Shown here: positions 7,584 to 15,988 of the stretch, piece after piece
How the letters are laid out: every line of letters starts with the position of its first letter
Numbering within the stretch: position 1 is the first letter of the stretch
Notes under the pieces: generated by a model
Database searches by the model: none
Seen by the model: only the letters and a program-made list of their open reading frames with translations
What the model was told of the DNA's origin: nothing
Made by a program: the position numbers and the translations under genes
NCBI GenBank assembly: GCA_963728965.1
Contig: CAVSMH010000009.1
Coordinates: 1-64,000, forward strand
Source: DASQZT01 sp963728965
Lineage (GTDB): Bacteria > Acidobacteriota > Terriglobia > Bryobacterales > Bryobacteraceae
Length of the DNA: 64,000 nt
Direction of reading: 5' to 3'

Positions 7584-9030
7584 GAGGGCGCCCCGGAGTT
7601 AGTTGGAAGTAAGTAGCGGCGGTCGGAAATCATCTTACGCTACCTTCTGCTTCGGCGCAACATCTTTTTCGACCTTCTCATCCAAAATCGCTTTGAGTGC
7701 CCAAAGGTCCTTGTATCCCATGATGCGCCGGAAGCTTTTCTCCGTTGCCAGGAATGAGCTTGCCACCCAGCGCTGCACCATCTTGCCGTCCTTCCAGCGG
7801 CTCACTCGATTGGTCCGCATGCGAACGCCGGCGTGCGCGCTCTCAATCACGTTGGTGGTAGCCAAGCAGCGGTGGAGTGAAGTCGGAACGTCGAGCCGGT
7901 TGATCGTGAAGCACTCCTCCAGTCCCTCCAGCAGGCTGGCTGCCGCGGCCGGGCACTCTCTTTCGAGCCATTCCGACAGCTTCCGGATTTTCGCCATTCC
8001 CTCCTTGTGCCCTAGTTTCCAGGCGGCCTTCAGCAGCGCTTTGACTTGCTCCTTCTGATCTTCCGCCACCCGATCCACCACGTTCCGCAGCTTATGTTGC
8101 CTGCAGCGCTGAATGTGATTCTGCGCCCCGAACACGGCCTTAATCGCTGTGCGCAGTGCCTTCGAACCGTCGATCACAAACAGCCGCTTGCGATTGGGAT
8201 CTACCCCTTGCGCCACCAAGCGCTCCAACAGATCCTTCACCGCCGCGGCATTTTCGGTCGCTCCCTCTTGAATCCCAGCAGATATTTCCGACCCTCCACA
8301 TCCACGCCCACCGCGCCGATAATGCAGTGGTCGCCGAAGGCCATGCCATCGATGTAGATGATCAGCAAGTCCATTTCGTCAAATCGCCTGGCGGTCAACT
8401 CCTCGAGTTTCTTTTCCGCCGCGGTGATCGTCTCTCGGCTCACGCTGCTCTTGCCCACCCCGACCGTCTCCGCCATCGCCGGGATGACGTGCTCATACTG
8501 ACGCGTGCTCACGCCGCGCATCAGCAAGTCGAGCATGCGAGCCCCCATACCCGCCCGATCCTGCATCGCCACATAGGCCGGAACCGGAACCTCCTTGCCC
8601 TTGCCTTTGCCCTTTCGTCGAAGCCGCGGCTTGTTCACCGGCAGCTTCCGATCCCGCAGGTAGACAGTCCCGTTCTGAGTTCCATGCCACCCGATATCCC
8701 CATTCCGCAGCTTGCCTTGACTCGGCTCGCCGGCCACCTGCTGCGCCGAGAGCTTCAGCACAGCCTCGATTGTGACCCGACCGGCCACGTCAATCAGCTC
8801 CTCAACAGCCATCCGGGATTGCTCGATCAGTTCCACCATCGGCAGCAGAAACTGGCCGTTGCGGCTCAGAAACTCGGTCAGTTGTCGTTCGTTCGCCTTT
8901 CCTGACGAAGCGATGGTGTGATAGTTTCGTTTCACGGCGGTTCTCCTTTCCAAAGGATTCAGCACCCCGATTCTATGCGAACCGGGGTTGAACCGCCGCT
9001 TCAACTTCCAACTAGACTCGGGCCGCCCTC
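7584..9030 (-). mobile_element. IS256-family element, copy A (1447 bp)
   Basis: Ends in imperfect inverted repeats (GAGGGCGCCCCGGAGTTAGT at the left; the reverse complement of the right end begins GAGGGCGGCCCGAGTCTAGT). Flanked by the 8-bp duplication TGATGCCG at 7576-7583 and 9031-9038. One transposase gene on the minus strand, inactivated by a frameshift. Two more copies in the window (18934-21136 and 21349-22589) are truncated. Confidence 0.93.
7635..8935 (-). pseudogene. IS256 (Mutator-type) transposase with one-base deletion
   Basis: The GTG start at 8935 has a strong AAAGGAGAA site upstream. The frame holds the DDE aspartates in IIYIDGMAFG and LFVIDGSKALR and the glutamate in NVIESAHAG. 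Near 8275 copy A reads AATCCCAGC where copy B (21343-22494) reads AATCCCCAGC. The loss of one base shifts the frame after GRKYLLG. With the base restored the protein would be about 433 residues, the normal IS256 size. Probably non-functional unless the missing base is a sequencing error. Confidence 0.92.
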
Positions 9031-9130
9031 TGATGCCGATCAGTGTTCCGAAGTGATGCCGATCAGTTTTACGGCTGTAGTTCGGAACGATGATCGGCAT
9101 GAGATTGGAATGAAGGCGTAGGGCACCACA

Positions 9131-9697
9131 ATGAGACTTTTCGCGATTGACGCCGACAACACCATCACCGCCTACATCGCCGCCGGGCAGATTCCCGAAG
9201 GCCAGGAACAATTCGTCAGCGAGAAAGAACTGGCTAAACTCGTCGCCAACTGGCCGGCCGACCGGCTGCTCCATATCTGGAACAGCTTTGCCGGGGTCGC
9301 TGGATTGGGCGCCGACCTGAAGCCGGTCAAGAAGTTCAGAGACCGCAAGGGTGCCATCGTCCGGATCTGGAAGGCCATCCAGAAACTCGAAGTGCCCACA
9401 GATACGGGCTCCACCGCGCCCAAGGCGGCGAAGGGTGCGACGAAAACGGCGACAGCAACTACGATGGCCACCGCCGGCGACGGCACACCCACGGCGCGCG
9501 AGGGCAGCAAGAAAGCACTGGTCCTGGAACTGCTGCGCCGCAAAGAAGGCGCAACGCTGGCGGAAATCGCCAAGGCCACCGACTGGCAGAACCACAGCAT
9601 CCGCGGCTTCATCAGCGGAACGCTCGTCAAGAAGATGGGCCTCAAGGTCGAGTCCAGCAAGGGCGAGACGGGCGACCGGACCTACCGAATTGGATAA
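9131..9697 (+). CDS. DUF3489 domain protein
   Basis: 188 residues. The C-terminal 60 (REGSKKALVLELLRRKEGAT ... DWQNHSIRGFISGTLVKKMG) match DUF3489, a small winged-helix-like domain common in phage and plasmid contexts. A low-complexity Ala/Thr/Lys linker (about residues 95-125) joins it to an N-terminal module of about 90 residues that I do not recognise. The ATG follows a short gap after the repeat array. A hairpin lies just after the stop. Function unknown; DNA binding is plausible. Confidence 0.8.
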   Translation: MRLFAIDADNTITAYIAAGQIPEGQEQFVSEKELAKLVANWPADRLLHIWNSFAGVAGLGADLKPVKKFRDRKGAIVRIWKAIQKLEVPTDTGSTAPKAAKGATKTATATTMATAGDGTPTAREGSKKALVLELLRRKEGATLAEIAKATDWQNHSIRGFISGTLVKKMGLKVESSKGETGDRTYRIG

Positions 9698-9716
9698 GGC
9701 CTCATCGCCTCAGGAT

Positions 9717-9739
9717 CGCCGCCCCGGAAACGGGCGGCG
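9717..9739 (+). terminator. Rho-independent-like terminator after the DUF3489 gene
   Basis: CGCCGCCC and GGGCGGCG form a perfect 8-bp stem with a 7-base loop, followed by TTTCTGCTT. It lies 20 bases after the stop at 9697. The T run is short, so strength is uncertain. Confidence 0.6.
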
Positions 9740-9818
9740 TTTCTGCTTCAGGGCGCGATTATTCCCTTGCTTCGGGGGCCAGCCGGAGTGATGAATCGTC
9801 GTGCAAGGAGATAAGCAG

Positions 9819-10623
9819 ATGGCATTGGCCAAAAAGAAGAAAATGAAGCGAGAGACGCCCACACCGGGATTTGCGATATCGATCAAACCCGGGACCGACT
9901 TGGGCCTCGCGATGCTCATCGCGGAAACCGAAGACGGCCACTACGAACCGGTCGCGGTAGTATCCTCGGTCGCCGAGGCTCGCGAGATCGCCGCCGGCGA
10001 TTTCGCCCGCCGCCTCAAGGAGACCTCGATTGGCTGCGAAGACGTGACCTGCCCCGCCCGGTACGCCATCTGGGCGCAGGGCCTCGGCGGGGAATACAAA
10101 CCACTCCGCGATTACGCCATCGAAGGCACCGAACAGCAGGCGCAGCCAGCGCAGCGTTCGCCGGTTCCTCGGCCGCGGCAAGTCGAAAACGAGGATCTGG
10201 ACCTCCCGAAAGTCAACGCGGAGTTGTTCGCCAAAATCCGCACCGACAAGGATGGCCCGGAGTTCGATGATGCCGAGGCCGGCATGGTGATTGGCCGCAT
10301 CGAGCGCTGCACCGTGGTGAGGGTGGATCGCGAGGGCATCAACTACCGGATCGAGATGAAGGTCCCCGGCGCGAAGGTGGCGCACGTTCTGCGGATGCCG
10401 ACCGCCAAGGGAGATGCAAGACCACGAGCGGGCATCGACCAGCATCGTGGCGGCGCGGCGGTCGGTCGAGACGCGGGCCTTCCTGGAGCCGAGTGGCGCC
10501 CTCTACGATGAACTGCACGTCTCCCACGAGGGTTATGCCGGCGCGGTGCCGATCGTGCACAAATCCGCCGTCGTCTCCGAGGTGATCGCGCAACTCTCCA
10601 TCGAAGGCGACGACCCGGAATAG
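9819..10623 (+). pseudogene. Phage/plasmid-type hypothetical gene with a frameshift
   Basis: The ATG at 9819 follows AAGGAG with good spacing. Frame 1 runs to about 10405 (KRETPTPGFAISIKPGTDLG ... EMKVPGAKVAHVLRMPTAK). The sequence then makes sense only one frame over (EMQDHERASTSIVAARR ... ALYDELHVSHEGYAGAVPIV) to the stop at 10623. One extra G near 10406 explains it. I recall similar C-termini in phage-associated hypothetical proteins but cannot name the family. Next to the DUF3489 and tail-gene remnants it is probably part of a decayed prophage or integrative element. Confidence 0.7.
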
Positions 10624-10691
10624 CCGCGCCCGAGTCCCCGGCGGGACCGGCCATCCGGTTCCTGATCCAGTCTGGGCTCCAGCAGGCCACG

Positions 10692-10964
10692 TTGTGCGGC
10701 AGGGACGAGGACTGCCCGGATCGGATATTCAGGTGCCGCCAATGCGGCCATTCCTCGCCCGCTGAACTCGATGGCTGCCCAGTCTGCGCCGCCGGGAAGG
10801 CTATCGATGTCAGCCACGGCCCCGGCTGCCCAAGGAACCTCGTAGAGGAGGCGATGGAGACGTTCAACGGCATGCCGGTACGCCGCTGTTTCCGCCTCCT
10901 CAACGCCAAGTCCTTCGGGGTGACGATCACCCTCGCGGATCTCCAGAGGAGGAGTTCCGCGTGA
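10692..10964 (+). CDS. Hypothetical Cys-rich protein, possible zinc ribbon
   Basis: 90 codons from a TTG. Paired cysteines (CGRDEDC, FRCRQCG, DGCPVC) suggest one or two zinc-binding knuckles, then a short helical tail. No ribosome-binding site is evident at this start, and the frame stays open upstream to about 10605, so the start is unsure. Its stop overlaps the next frame, and GAGGAGG near the end could serve that next gene. Probably belongs to the same decayed phage-like block. Confidence 0.45.
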   Translation: MCGRDEDCPDRIFRCRQCGHSSPAELDGCPVCAAGKAIDVSHGPGCPRNLVEEAMETFNGMPVRRCFRLLNAKSFGVTITLADLQRRSSA

Positions 10965-11143
10965 TGGAACTGATCGACGCCGTGCGCCAGGAGCAGATTG
11001 CCGCCGAGGACAAGGGCGTCCAGAGTTTTCAGGAACTGCTGCTTCGGAGACTGTCGCGGCGGGTAGATGGCAGATCCGTTATACGAACAGGTCGACGGGT
11101 ACGCGAAGAAGTTCGGCCAGTTGTCTCGCCTGGATCTTGCTGA
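10964..11143 (+). CDS. Small hypothetical protein, possibly truncated
   Basis: 59 codons. The ATG at 10964 overlaps the previous stop (GTGATG) and follows GAGGAGG at 10946-10952. About 35 residues look natural (ELIDAVRQEQIAAEDKGVQS). The rest is Arg/Val-rich and overlaps higA on the other strand, so the real gene was probably cut there. No family recognised. Confidence 0.35.
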   Translation: MELIDAVRQEQIAAEDKGVQSFQELLLRRLSRRVDGRSVIRTGRRVREEVRPVVSPGSC

Positions 11144-11483
11144 TGCTGCGTTTCCCGTTTAGGATTTCCGATACGCGGCTCTTGGGCAGCACGGTCCAGA
11201 GGTCGCTGGGCTTCATGTTCTTCTCTTCGAGCAGATAGGCCAGCATCTTGTGCGGCGCGCCTTTCGGGAGCGGGTGCGCCCGGTCTTCGTATTCCTCGAT
11301 CAGGATGCTGAGCAGTTCCAGAAGCCGGCCTTCCTCCTCGGAAATCTCGTCTTCCGGCTTTTCCATGAGGGCGCCAGCGGTGGCGAGCAGCCGATGGTAC
11401 TCCGCCGCCGTTCGAATGACGACAGGCAGGGTTTCATCGAGAAGCTTCCGATATTGACGTTCGTCGAGCAGCGTTGCGCTCAT
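11079..11483 (-). CDS. higA: HigA-type antitoxin (XRE helix-turn-helix)
   Basis: A 134-residue antitoxin of a type II toxin-antitoxin pair. The C-terminal helix-turn-helix (MLAYLLEEKNMKPSDLW ... SRVSEILNGKRSISKIQARQ) is the XRE/HigA type. It should bind and neutralise the HigB toxin and repress the shared promoter. The ATG at 11483 overlaps the toxin stop (CTATGA) and has GAGGGG at a usable distance. An ATG at 11492 is too close to that site. The toxin-first order is typical of higBA. Confidence 0.88.
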   Translation of the reverse strand: MSATLLDERQYRKLLDETLPVVIRTAAEYHRLLATAGALMEKPEDEISEEEGRLLELLSILIEEYEDRAHPLPKGAPHKMLAYLLEEKNMKPSDLWTVLPKSRVSEILNGKRSISKIQARQLAELLRVPVDLFV

Positions 11484-11767
11484 AGTCTCCATTTCCCCTC
11501 ATCGTATTCGGCGTGTGTGAGGATGTGGCGGATATAGACGACTTGCCACCGATACTTGATCACCGAGACAAGCCGGTACTTGTTTCCACCGAAGTTGAAC
11601 ACCGTGAAAAGGTCCACGGCATCAGCGTGAGGAAAGTCGGCGCGGACGTCGACCAAGTGTCTCCAGGCCGCGCGTTTGGTCATGCTGTGCCAGTGCAATA
11701 GCGATTCCAACGCGTCCTTGTGCGTCTCGGTGAATTCGGTGATCGCCGCCTTGCTGATGATCCTCAC
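11480..11767 (-). CDS. higB: HigB-type mRNA interferase toxin
   Basis: A 95-residue RelE-superfamily toxin of the HigB_toxin type: FTETHKDALESLLHWH, then NKYRLVSVIKYRWQVVYIRH and HAEYDEGKW. Such toxins cleave mRNA on the ribosome. GTG start at 11767, 10 bases from a perfect palindrome (11777-11795) that is the likely autoregulatory operator. Overlaps higA by 4 bases. No truncation is seen, so the pair may be active and may stabilise the surrounding mobile region. Confidence 0.9.
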   Translation of the reverse strand: MRIISKAAITEFTETHKDALESLLHWHSMTKRAAWRHLVDVRADFPHADAVDLFTVFNFGGNKYRLVSVIKYRWQVVYIRHILTHAEYDEGKWRL

Positions 11768-11776
11768 CGCCCTTTA

Positions 11777-11795
11777 GGTTACCAAAACGGTAACC
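11777..11795. promoter_or_regulatory. Palindromic operator of higBA
   Basis: GGTTACCAAAACGGTAACC: perfect 7-bp arms with a 5-base spacer, just upstream of the higB start. This is the expected position and form for a site bound by the HigA or HigBA complex. Confidence 0.75.
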
Positions 11796-11823
11796 GTCGC
11801 TGCAAGTGGATTAGGGTTTCGCC

Positions 11824-12292
11824 ATGGCCCGCTTTCAGACCGTCGTTCGCCGCGCCCGGTTCGTCTATTCCCCCTTCACCGCGCCCGAGATGCAAGGATT
11901 CGCGCAGGTGCTGGCGGATACGATCCGGGCGCGCATCCAGAGCGGGCAGAACATCTACGATCAAGCCGCGGCGCCGTTGAAGCCCGGTAAAGCGGGGCGC
12001 AAGGGATACCCGGATTACAAGTCGGCGCGCGGCCTCCAGCCCATTCGCGATTGGACGTGGACGGGGCACACGCTGCGGTGTCTGAAGGTTCTCACCGCCA
12101 ACGAGAACCGCGCCGTAATCGGGTTTCTGGACGAGGCCATGCCAGGCCGGCGGCAAACGGCTTCGCAGATCGCCTTCTATAACAACCAGCGCGAGCGGCA
12201 GTGGGGCGTGTCCCCGCGACCGCGAGGCGCTCCTGAAAGTGATGCTCAACCACCGGTCCGTGGTCACCGTGCAGGAAGCCAAAGCGGCGTAA
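11824..12292 (+). pseudogene. Phage virion-assembly-like gene with a frameshift
   Basis: ATG at 11824. A readable N-terminal two-thirds (EMQGFAQVLADTIRARIQSG, DWTWTGHTLRCLKVLTANEN, ASQIAFYNNQRERQWGVSP) resembles tail-completion or virion-morphogenesis-type phage proteins. Near 12220 the sense frame shifts by one (RDREALLKVMLNHRSVVTVQ) and stops at TAA 12290-12292. The gene just downstream looks like a tape-measure start, which supports a phage-tail module. The exact family is unsure. Confidence 0.6.
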
Positions 12293-12295
12293 ATA

Positions 12296-12497
12296 TGGCG
12301 GATCAGGCAGAACGCGTCGTTCTCGAAGCCGAAGACCAGGTAACCCCGGTCGTTGGCCAAGGCCAACGCCGGACTGGAGAGCCTTGAGAAAAGAGCCGAG
12401 GCGGCGCACGGCAAAGTCATCCGCATCACGGACCAGACCAGGACCAGCGTGCAGCGCCTGATTGCCTCCCTCGAAAAGCAGGCCGAGGCGTACGGCA
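12296..12497 (+). pseudogene. Phage tail tape-measure-like N-terminal fragment
   Basis: ATG at 12296 gives MADQAERVVLEAEDQVTPVV. After a one-base shift near 12358 the sequence continues NAGLESLEKRAEAAHGKVIR and then TSVQRLIASLEKQAEAYG, a helical N-terminus of the kind seen in tape-measure proteins. It is cut at about 12497, where minus-strand integrase sequence begins. Confidence 0.5.
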
Positions 12498-12708
12498 ACC
12501 GGTCGCGGCGCCGGGCGTAATCGGCCATGACGTCCCGAGTGGAAGTGTGGAGCGGAACCAGGCGGGTCTTGCCGAACTTGGTTTGGCGGATGGTGAGAAT
12601 GCCCTCGCCGAGATCCACATCCGGCTGCTCCAACTTGAGCGCCTCGCTGATCCGCAACCCTGCCACGGCCAATAGCCCGAACAGGCAGTGGTATGTCCGC
12701 GGCCGTAC
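12498..12708 (-). pseudogene. Second tyrosine recombinase, internal fragment
   Basis: Minus strand. YHCLFGLLAVAGLRISEALK, then DVDLGEGILTIRQTKFGKTR and DYARRRDRL, is the start of a tyrosine recombinase catalytic domain including its first catalytic Arg (GLRISEAL). Both the N-terminus and the rest of the domain are missing. It abuts the C-terminus of the recombinase at 12709-13911, as the second member of a recombinase pair or trio would. Confidence 0.7.
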
Positions 12709-13911
12709 CTCCTGGCCACGGAAGCACAATGGAACGAAGCGACACCAAATCCACTTTGGCGTAGATTCGAGTGGTGTCTGGGCGTCGATGCCGCAACACA
12801 TCACCGATCTCATCCAAGGACGCGCCTTGGTTGAGCATCCCGGTGGCCAGGCTGTGGCGGAACACGTGGGAACCTCGATATTCCGACTCCACGCCCGCCC
12901 TCTCCAGCGCCCTATCCACCAGCGAGCATATGGCAACCGCCTTGGCGAAGCCGGTTAGCGGCGCCTTCCCGCGAATGAACACGCGCCGACTGGAACACTG
13001 GGGCCTCCCAGTGAGAGATAGTCAGCAATGGCGGCTCCCACTTCGGATGGCAATGGCATCTGTGCAACCCGCTTTCCTTTGCCGCGCACCGTGACCAGAC
13101 CGGCGTCCCAATCCAAGTCGTCCAACGTGAGGGCAACCACTTCGCCGGCTCGCAGGCCAAGACGCGCCAGCAGGAGCAAAAGGGCGTAGTCTCGTTTGCC
13201 AATGCCGGTTTCTTTATCACACGAGGCCAGGATCTTCTGGATCTGTTCTCTGACAAGAAACCTGGGCACGTTGGAGAGCGACCATGTGGCGATGGTGGGA
13301 ACGCACGTCGCCAAGTCGATGGCCACTATGCCGCGAAGGAACAAGTAGCGCAGAAAGGACCGCAATGCAGTCACCACCAGCGGCGCGTTTGGACGTGACC
13401 AGGGCAGCCTGCCGCTGCACGAACGCGGTGATGTCGGCCGCGGTGATCTGTTGAAACTGTAAGTCTCCCTTGGGAAAACGTTCCGACAGGAATGATCGTG
13501 CAACAGGCGTGTAGTTGATCACTGTCGCCTCGGATAAACTGCGTTCCTGCCGTAGGTAGTGCTGGAAGCGCCCCAATGCGACTTCAACTGGTGTCGGACG
13601 TGGAGCGGTCACACCGGATCCGTCGGGTCGGAGCATGGCCAACAGCCGAAACAGCGCCACAGAATCGCCTCTGCGCAGTTTCCGGATTTGTGCCCGGCCA
13701 CGAAGATACCGCTCGATCGTGGCCGCATCCACATCCTCGCTGGTCAGCCCTTTACGATCGAGCCAGCGGTTGAAACAGCCCAACAATCGTAGCTGCACGA
13801 AACCCGAATGGGTTGCATAGCCGTCCTCGTGCAAGCGCTGGGCATAGGCTACCAGCGCCGAAGCCAACGGTCCGCTTTTCAAGGCCTCAATCGTTCGTGG
13901 GTTGGTGTGGT
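12709..13911 (-). pseudogene. Tyrosine recombinase/integrase with two frameshifts
   Basis: Readable across three frames on the minus strand: N-terminal core-binding region (ALVAYAQRLHEDGYATHSGF ... RFQHYLRQERSLSEATVINY), middle (VVTALRSFLRYLFLRG ... LARLGLRAGEVVALTLDDLD) and end (GSHVFRHSLATGMLNQGASL, LRHRRPDTTRIYAKV). Catalytic R, HxxR, H and Y are all present. Shifts lie near 13375 and 12975. The extreme N-terminus is lost at 13911, where a truncated IS3 begins. The last residues (LPWPGG) fuse into the second recombinase fragment. Confidence 0.85.
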
Positions 13912-14730
13912 CATCTGAGCCGGGCCGGCTACTACCGGTTCCTGACCACGCCGGCCGCCGGGGATAAGGACATCGATCTACGGGATGCCATCCAGCGGAT
14001 CGCCTTGGAGTTTCCCGCCTATGGACGGCCACGCATGACCGAAGAACTGCACCGGCGCGGCTGGCAGGTCGGGCCGAACCGGGTGTACCGCCTGATGCGG
14101 GAGGACAATCTGCTGTGCCTGCGGCGACGGAAGTTCCTGGTGACCACGAACTCCAATCACAGTCGGCCGGTGTACCCGAACCTGGCGCGCGGGATGGCGT
14201 TGACCGACATCGATCAACTGTGGGTGGCGGACATCACCTACATTCGACTGGCAGCGGAGTTCGTGTATCTAGCTGTCATCTTGGATGCCTACTCGCGGCG
14301 GGTGATTGGCTGGGCGCTGGACCGAACGTTGGAGGACGAGCTTACCATCGCAGCGCTTCGCATGGCGCTTGAGCGGCGCATACCGGCGCCGGGTTTGGTG
14401 CATCATTCTGACCGCGGCGTGCAGTACGCCTCACAAGACTACACGGACCTGCTGAAGAGCCGGGACATCACCATCAGCATGAGTCGCAAGGGAAATCCGT
14501 TCGACAATGCGGCCTGCGAATCGTTCATGAAGACCCTCAAATATGAGGAGGTGTATCGCCAGGAATACCGCGATCTGGCGGAGGCGCGGGCTTCCATAAA
14601 GCACTTCCTGGAACGGGTGTACAACCGCAAACGCCTCCATTCGGCGCTCGGCTACCGGCCGCCGGTGGAGTTTGAACAACAGTTGTTGGGCCAGGCAGCA
14701 ACCACGAGCGCATGCCGCCGCGCCCTATGA
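13912..14730 (+). pseudogene. IS3 transposase OrfB lacking its first residues
   Basis: Contains nearly the whole OrfB integrase: D in WVADITYI, D in HHSDRGVQYA and E in NAACESFMKTLK. It is identical to the full copy at 19690-20538 from the HLSRAGYYRFL segment on. The first nine residues, the start codon and all of orfA are missing, so it cannot make the OrfAB fusion needed for transposition. Confidence 0.9.
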
Positions 14731-15216
14731 CATCGACGCATCATATGAATGGCGGAAGCAAAGGCGCCCTATACAGGGAAACTCGACAAGCGACCGGCAG
14801 CTACGTGGTCCGGATTGTAATCGCCACAGCCGAGTTTGCGCCGATGCCTCCCCACTGGCCGGGCTACCCCGGCGGTCTCATTCTGACGGCCATCAGAATG
14901 CGTTTTTCAAGGCATGGCGGAATCTATCTGGTCCGATGTGGTATGAAAACCAAACCCCAGGCCGGGAGCCGTGCCGCCTCCCGTCGGTCGGCCCCGAACC
15001 CGGGTAGCAGAGCGTGTCGGGAGGACCGCGCTCCATCTCATCGTCCGCAGATGAGTTCCGGCCGGCTATTCCTTGATCGGGGTGCTCGCCAGCAGAGCCC
15101 GTCTCCGCTTCACCGGCAGCTTCATCCTAAAACCGTTCCGGGATGGGGCACAATGAAATGGCAGCGAACGGTCAACAGTGTCTTAACTATTTGTCTCAGC
15201 AAACGGGGCAAGCGCA
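13912..15216 (+). mobile_element. Truncated IS3-family element (1305 bp of 3' part)
   Basis: Matches 19720-21024 (offset 5808) throughout. The left part with orfA and the first orfB codons is missing. The right inverted repeat (GTCTTAACTATTTGTCTCAG ... GGGGCAAGCGCA) is intact and ends at 15216, 53 bases before the first kaiB. About 490 bp between the orfB stop and the right end hold no gene I can support. Confidence 0.9.
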
Positions 15217-15269
15217 ACGTGATGTCGCAGACGCCCGGGCGGAAAACCGAAAGCGCGCGGAGGACAAGG

Positions 15270-15614
15270 ATGATCAAACAGGTACCAAGTTCCCGCGACA
15301 AGGAACGGCGGTCCGGCAAAAGCCTGAAATGGGAATTCCGGCTGTATGTGGCGGATCAGACTCCAAAGTCCAAACTAGCATTCGTGAATCTCAAGCGAAT
15401 CTGCGAGGAACATCTTCGCGTGAACTTTCGCATTAAGGTTATCGACCTCCTTGAGAAGCCTCACTTGGCCAAACAGGATCAGATCTTGGTGTTGCCGACC
15501 CTGATCAGGATAGTGCCGGAGCCGGTCAGGACAATCATTGGAGATCTTTCAAATACAGAGCGCGCACTGGCTGTACTCGGCTTGCAGCCTCAAATACCGA
15601 GGGAGGCAATGTGA
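15270..15614 (+). CDS. kaiB: KaiB-like protein 1
   Basis: 114 residues with the thioredoxin-like KaiB fold: EFRLYVADQTPKSKLAFVNL, KVIDLLEKPHLAKQDQILVL, PTLIRIVPEPVRTIIGDLSN. KaiB proteins bind KaiC or work with histidine kinases in clock or stress signalling. The ATG at 15270 follows GGAGGAC. An in-frame ATG at 15222 has no ribosome-binding site and would begin at the IS3 border. Its end overlaps the next kaiB (ATGTGA). No kaiC is in the window; the IS3 immediately upstream may have removed it. Confidence 0.9.
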   Translation: MIKQVPSSRDKERRSGKSLKWEFRLYVADQTPKSKLAFVNLKRICEEHLRVNFRIKVIDLLEKPHLAKQDQILVLPTLIRIVPEPVRTIIGDLSNTERALAVLGLQPQIPREAM

Positions 15615-15988
15615 AACAGAAGAAGCCTGTCAGCGAGACTGCGGCATTTGAAGAGGCAATGCGCAGCCAGCCAGCAGCCGATCATTACCTGCTGCGACTT
15701 TACGTTACCGGAACCACGCCACGTTCCGCCCGCGCAATCCAGAACATCCGGGCGATTTGCGAAGAGAAACTGCACGGCCGTTACGAGCTCGAAGTGATCG
15801 ATATCTATCAACATCCGGAGCTAGCCAAGCGCGAGCAGGTCGTCGTAACCCCGACGCTGGTCAAGAAACTGCCGCTGCCGGTGCGACAGCTAATAGGAGA
15901 TCTATCCGACGCAGAACGCGTGCTGGTCGGGCTGGATCTGATGCCGCTTGAAGATCAAAAGCCGGAGAAGGACGGCGATGCGACCTGA
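15611..15988 (+). CDS. kaiB: KaiB-like protein 2
   Basis: 125 residues, closer to canonical KaiB than its neighbour: YLLRLYVTGTTPRSARAIQN, ELEVIDIYQHPELAKREQVV, PTLVKKLPLPVRQLIGDLSD. GTG start at 15611 overlaps the upstream stop, and its stop overlaps the kinase ATG at 15978, so the three genes form a tight operon. Tandem kaiB genes followed by a PAS histidine kinase are known from non-cyanobacterial kaiC loci. Here the pair is intact although the kinase is not. Confidence 0.93.
   Translation: MKQKKPVSETAAFEEAMRSQPAADHYLLRLYVTGTTPRSARAIQNIRAICEEKLHGRYELEVIDIYQHPELAKREQVVVTPTLVKKLPLPVRQLIGDLSDAERVLVGLDLMPLEDQKPEKDGDAT

Larger units (their letters stand above)
7537..9066 (+). repeat. Tandem 23-bp repeats interrupted by IS256
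   Basis: Unit 1 at 7537-7559, unit 2 at 7560-7582 and unit 3 at 9038-9060 share GATCA--nTTCCGAA-TGATG-C, and a fourth starts at 9061. The IS256 element and its duplication split unit 3. An inverted copy (TTCGGAACGATGATCGGCAT) lies at about 9080-9099. This resembles repeated transposase-binding sites at an IS end, but I cannot see a transposase belonging to it. Confidence 0.7.

Noticed and set aside
8936..9595. N-terminal extension of the IS256 transposase across the element's end
   Set aside because: It reads through the inverted repeat into the DUF3489 gene's antisense strand; the GTG at 8935 has a strong ribosome-binding site and copy B agrees.
14712..15269. An upstream in-frame extension of kaiB1 of up to 186 codons
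   Set aside because: It lies almost wholly inside the IS3 end, also exists in the other IS3 copy, and lacks protein character.
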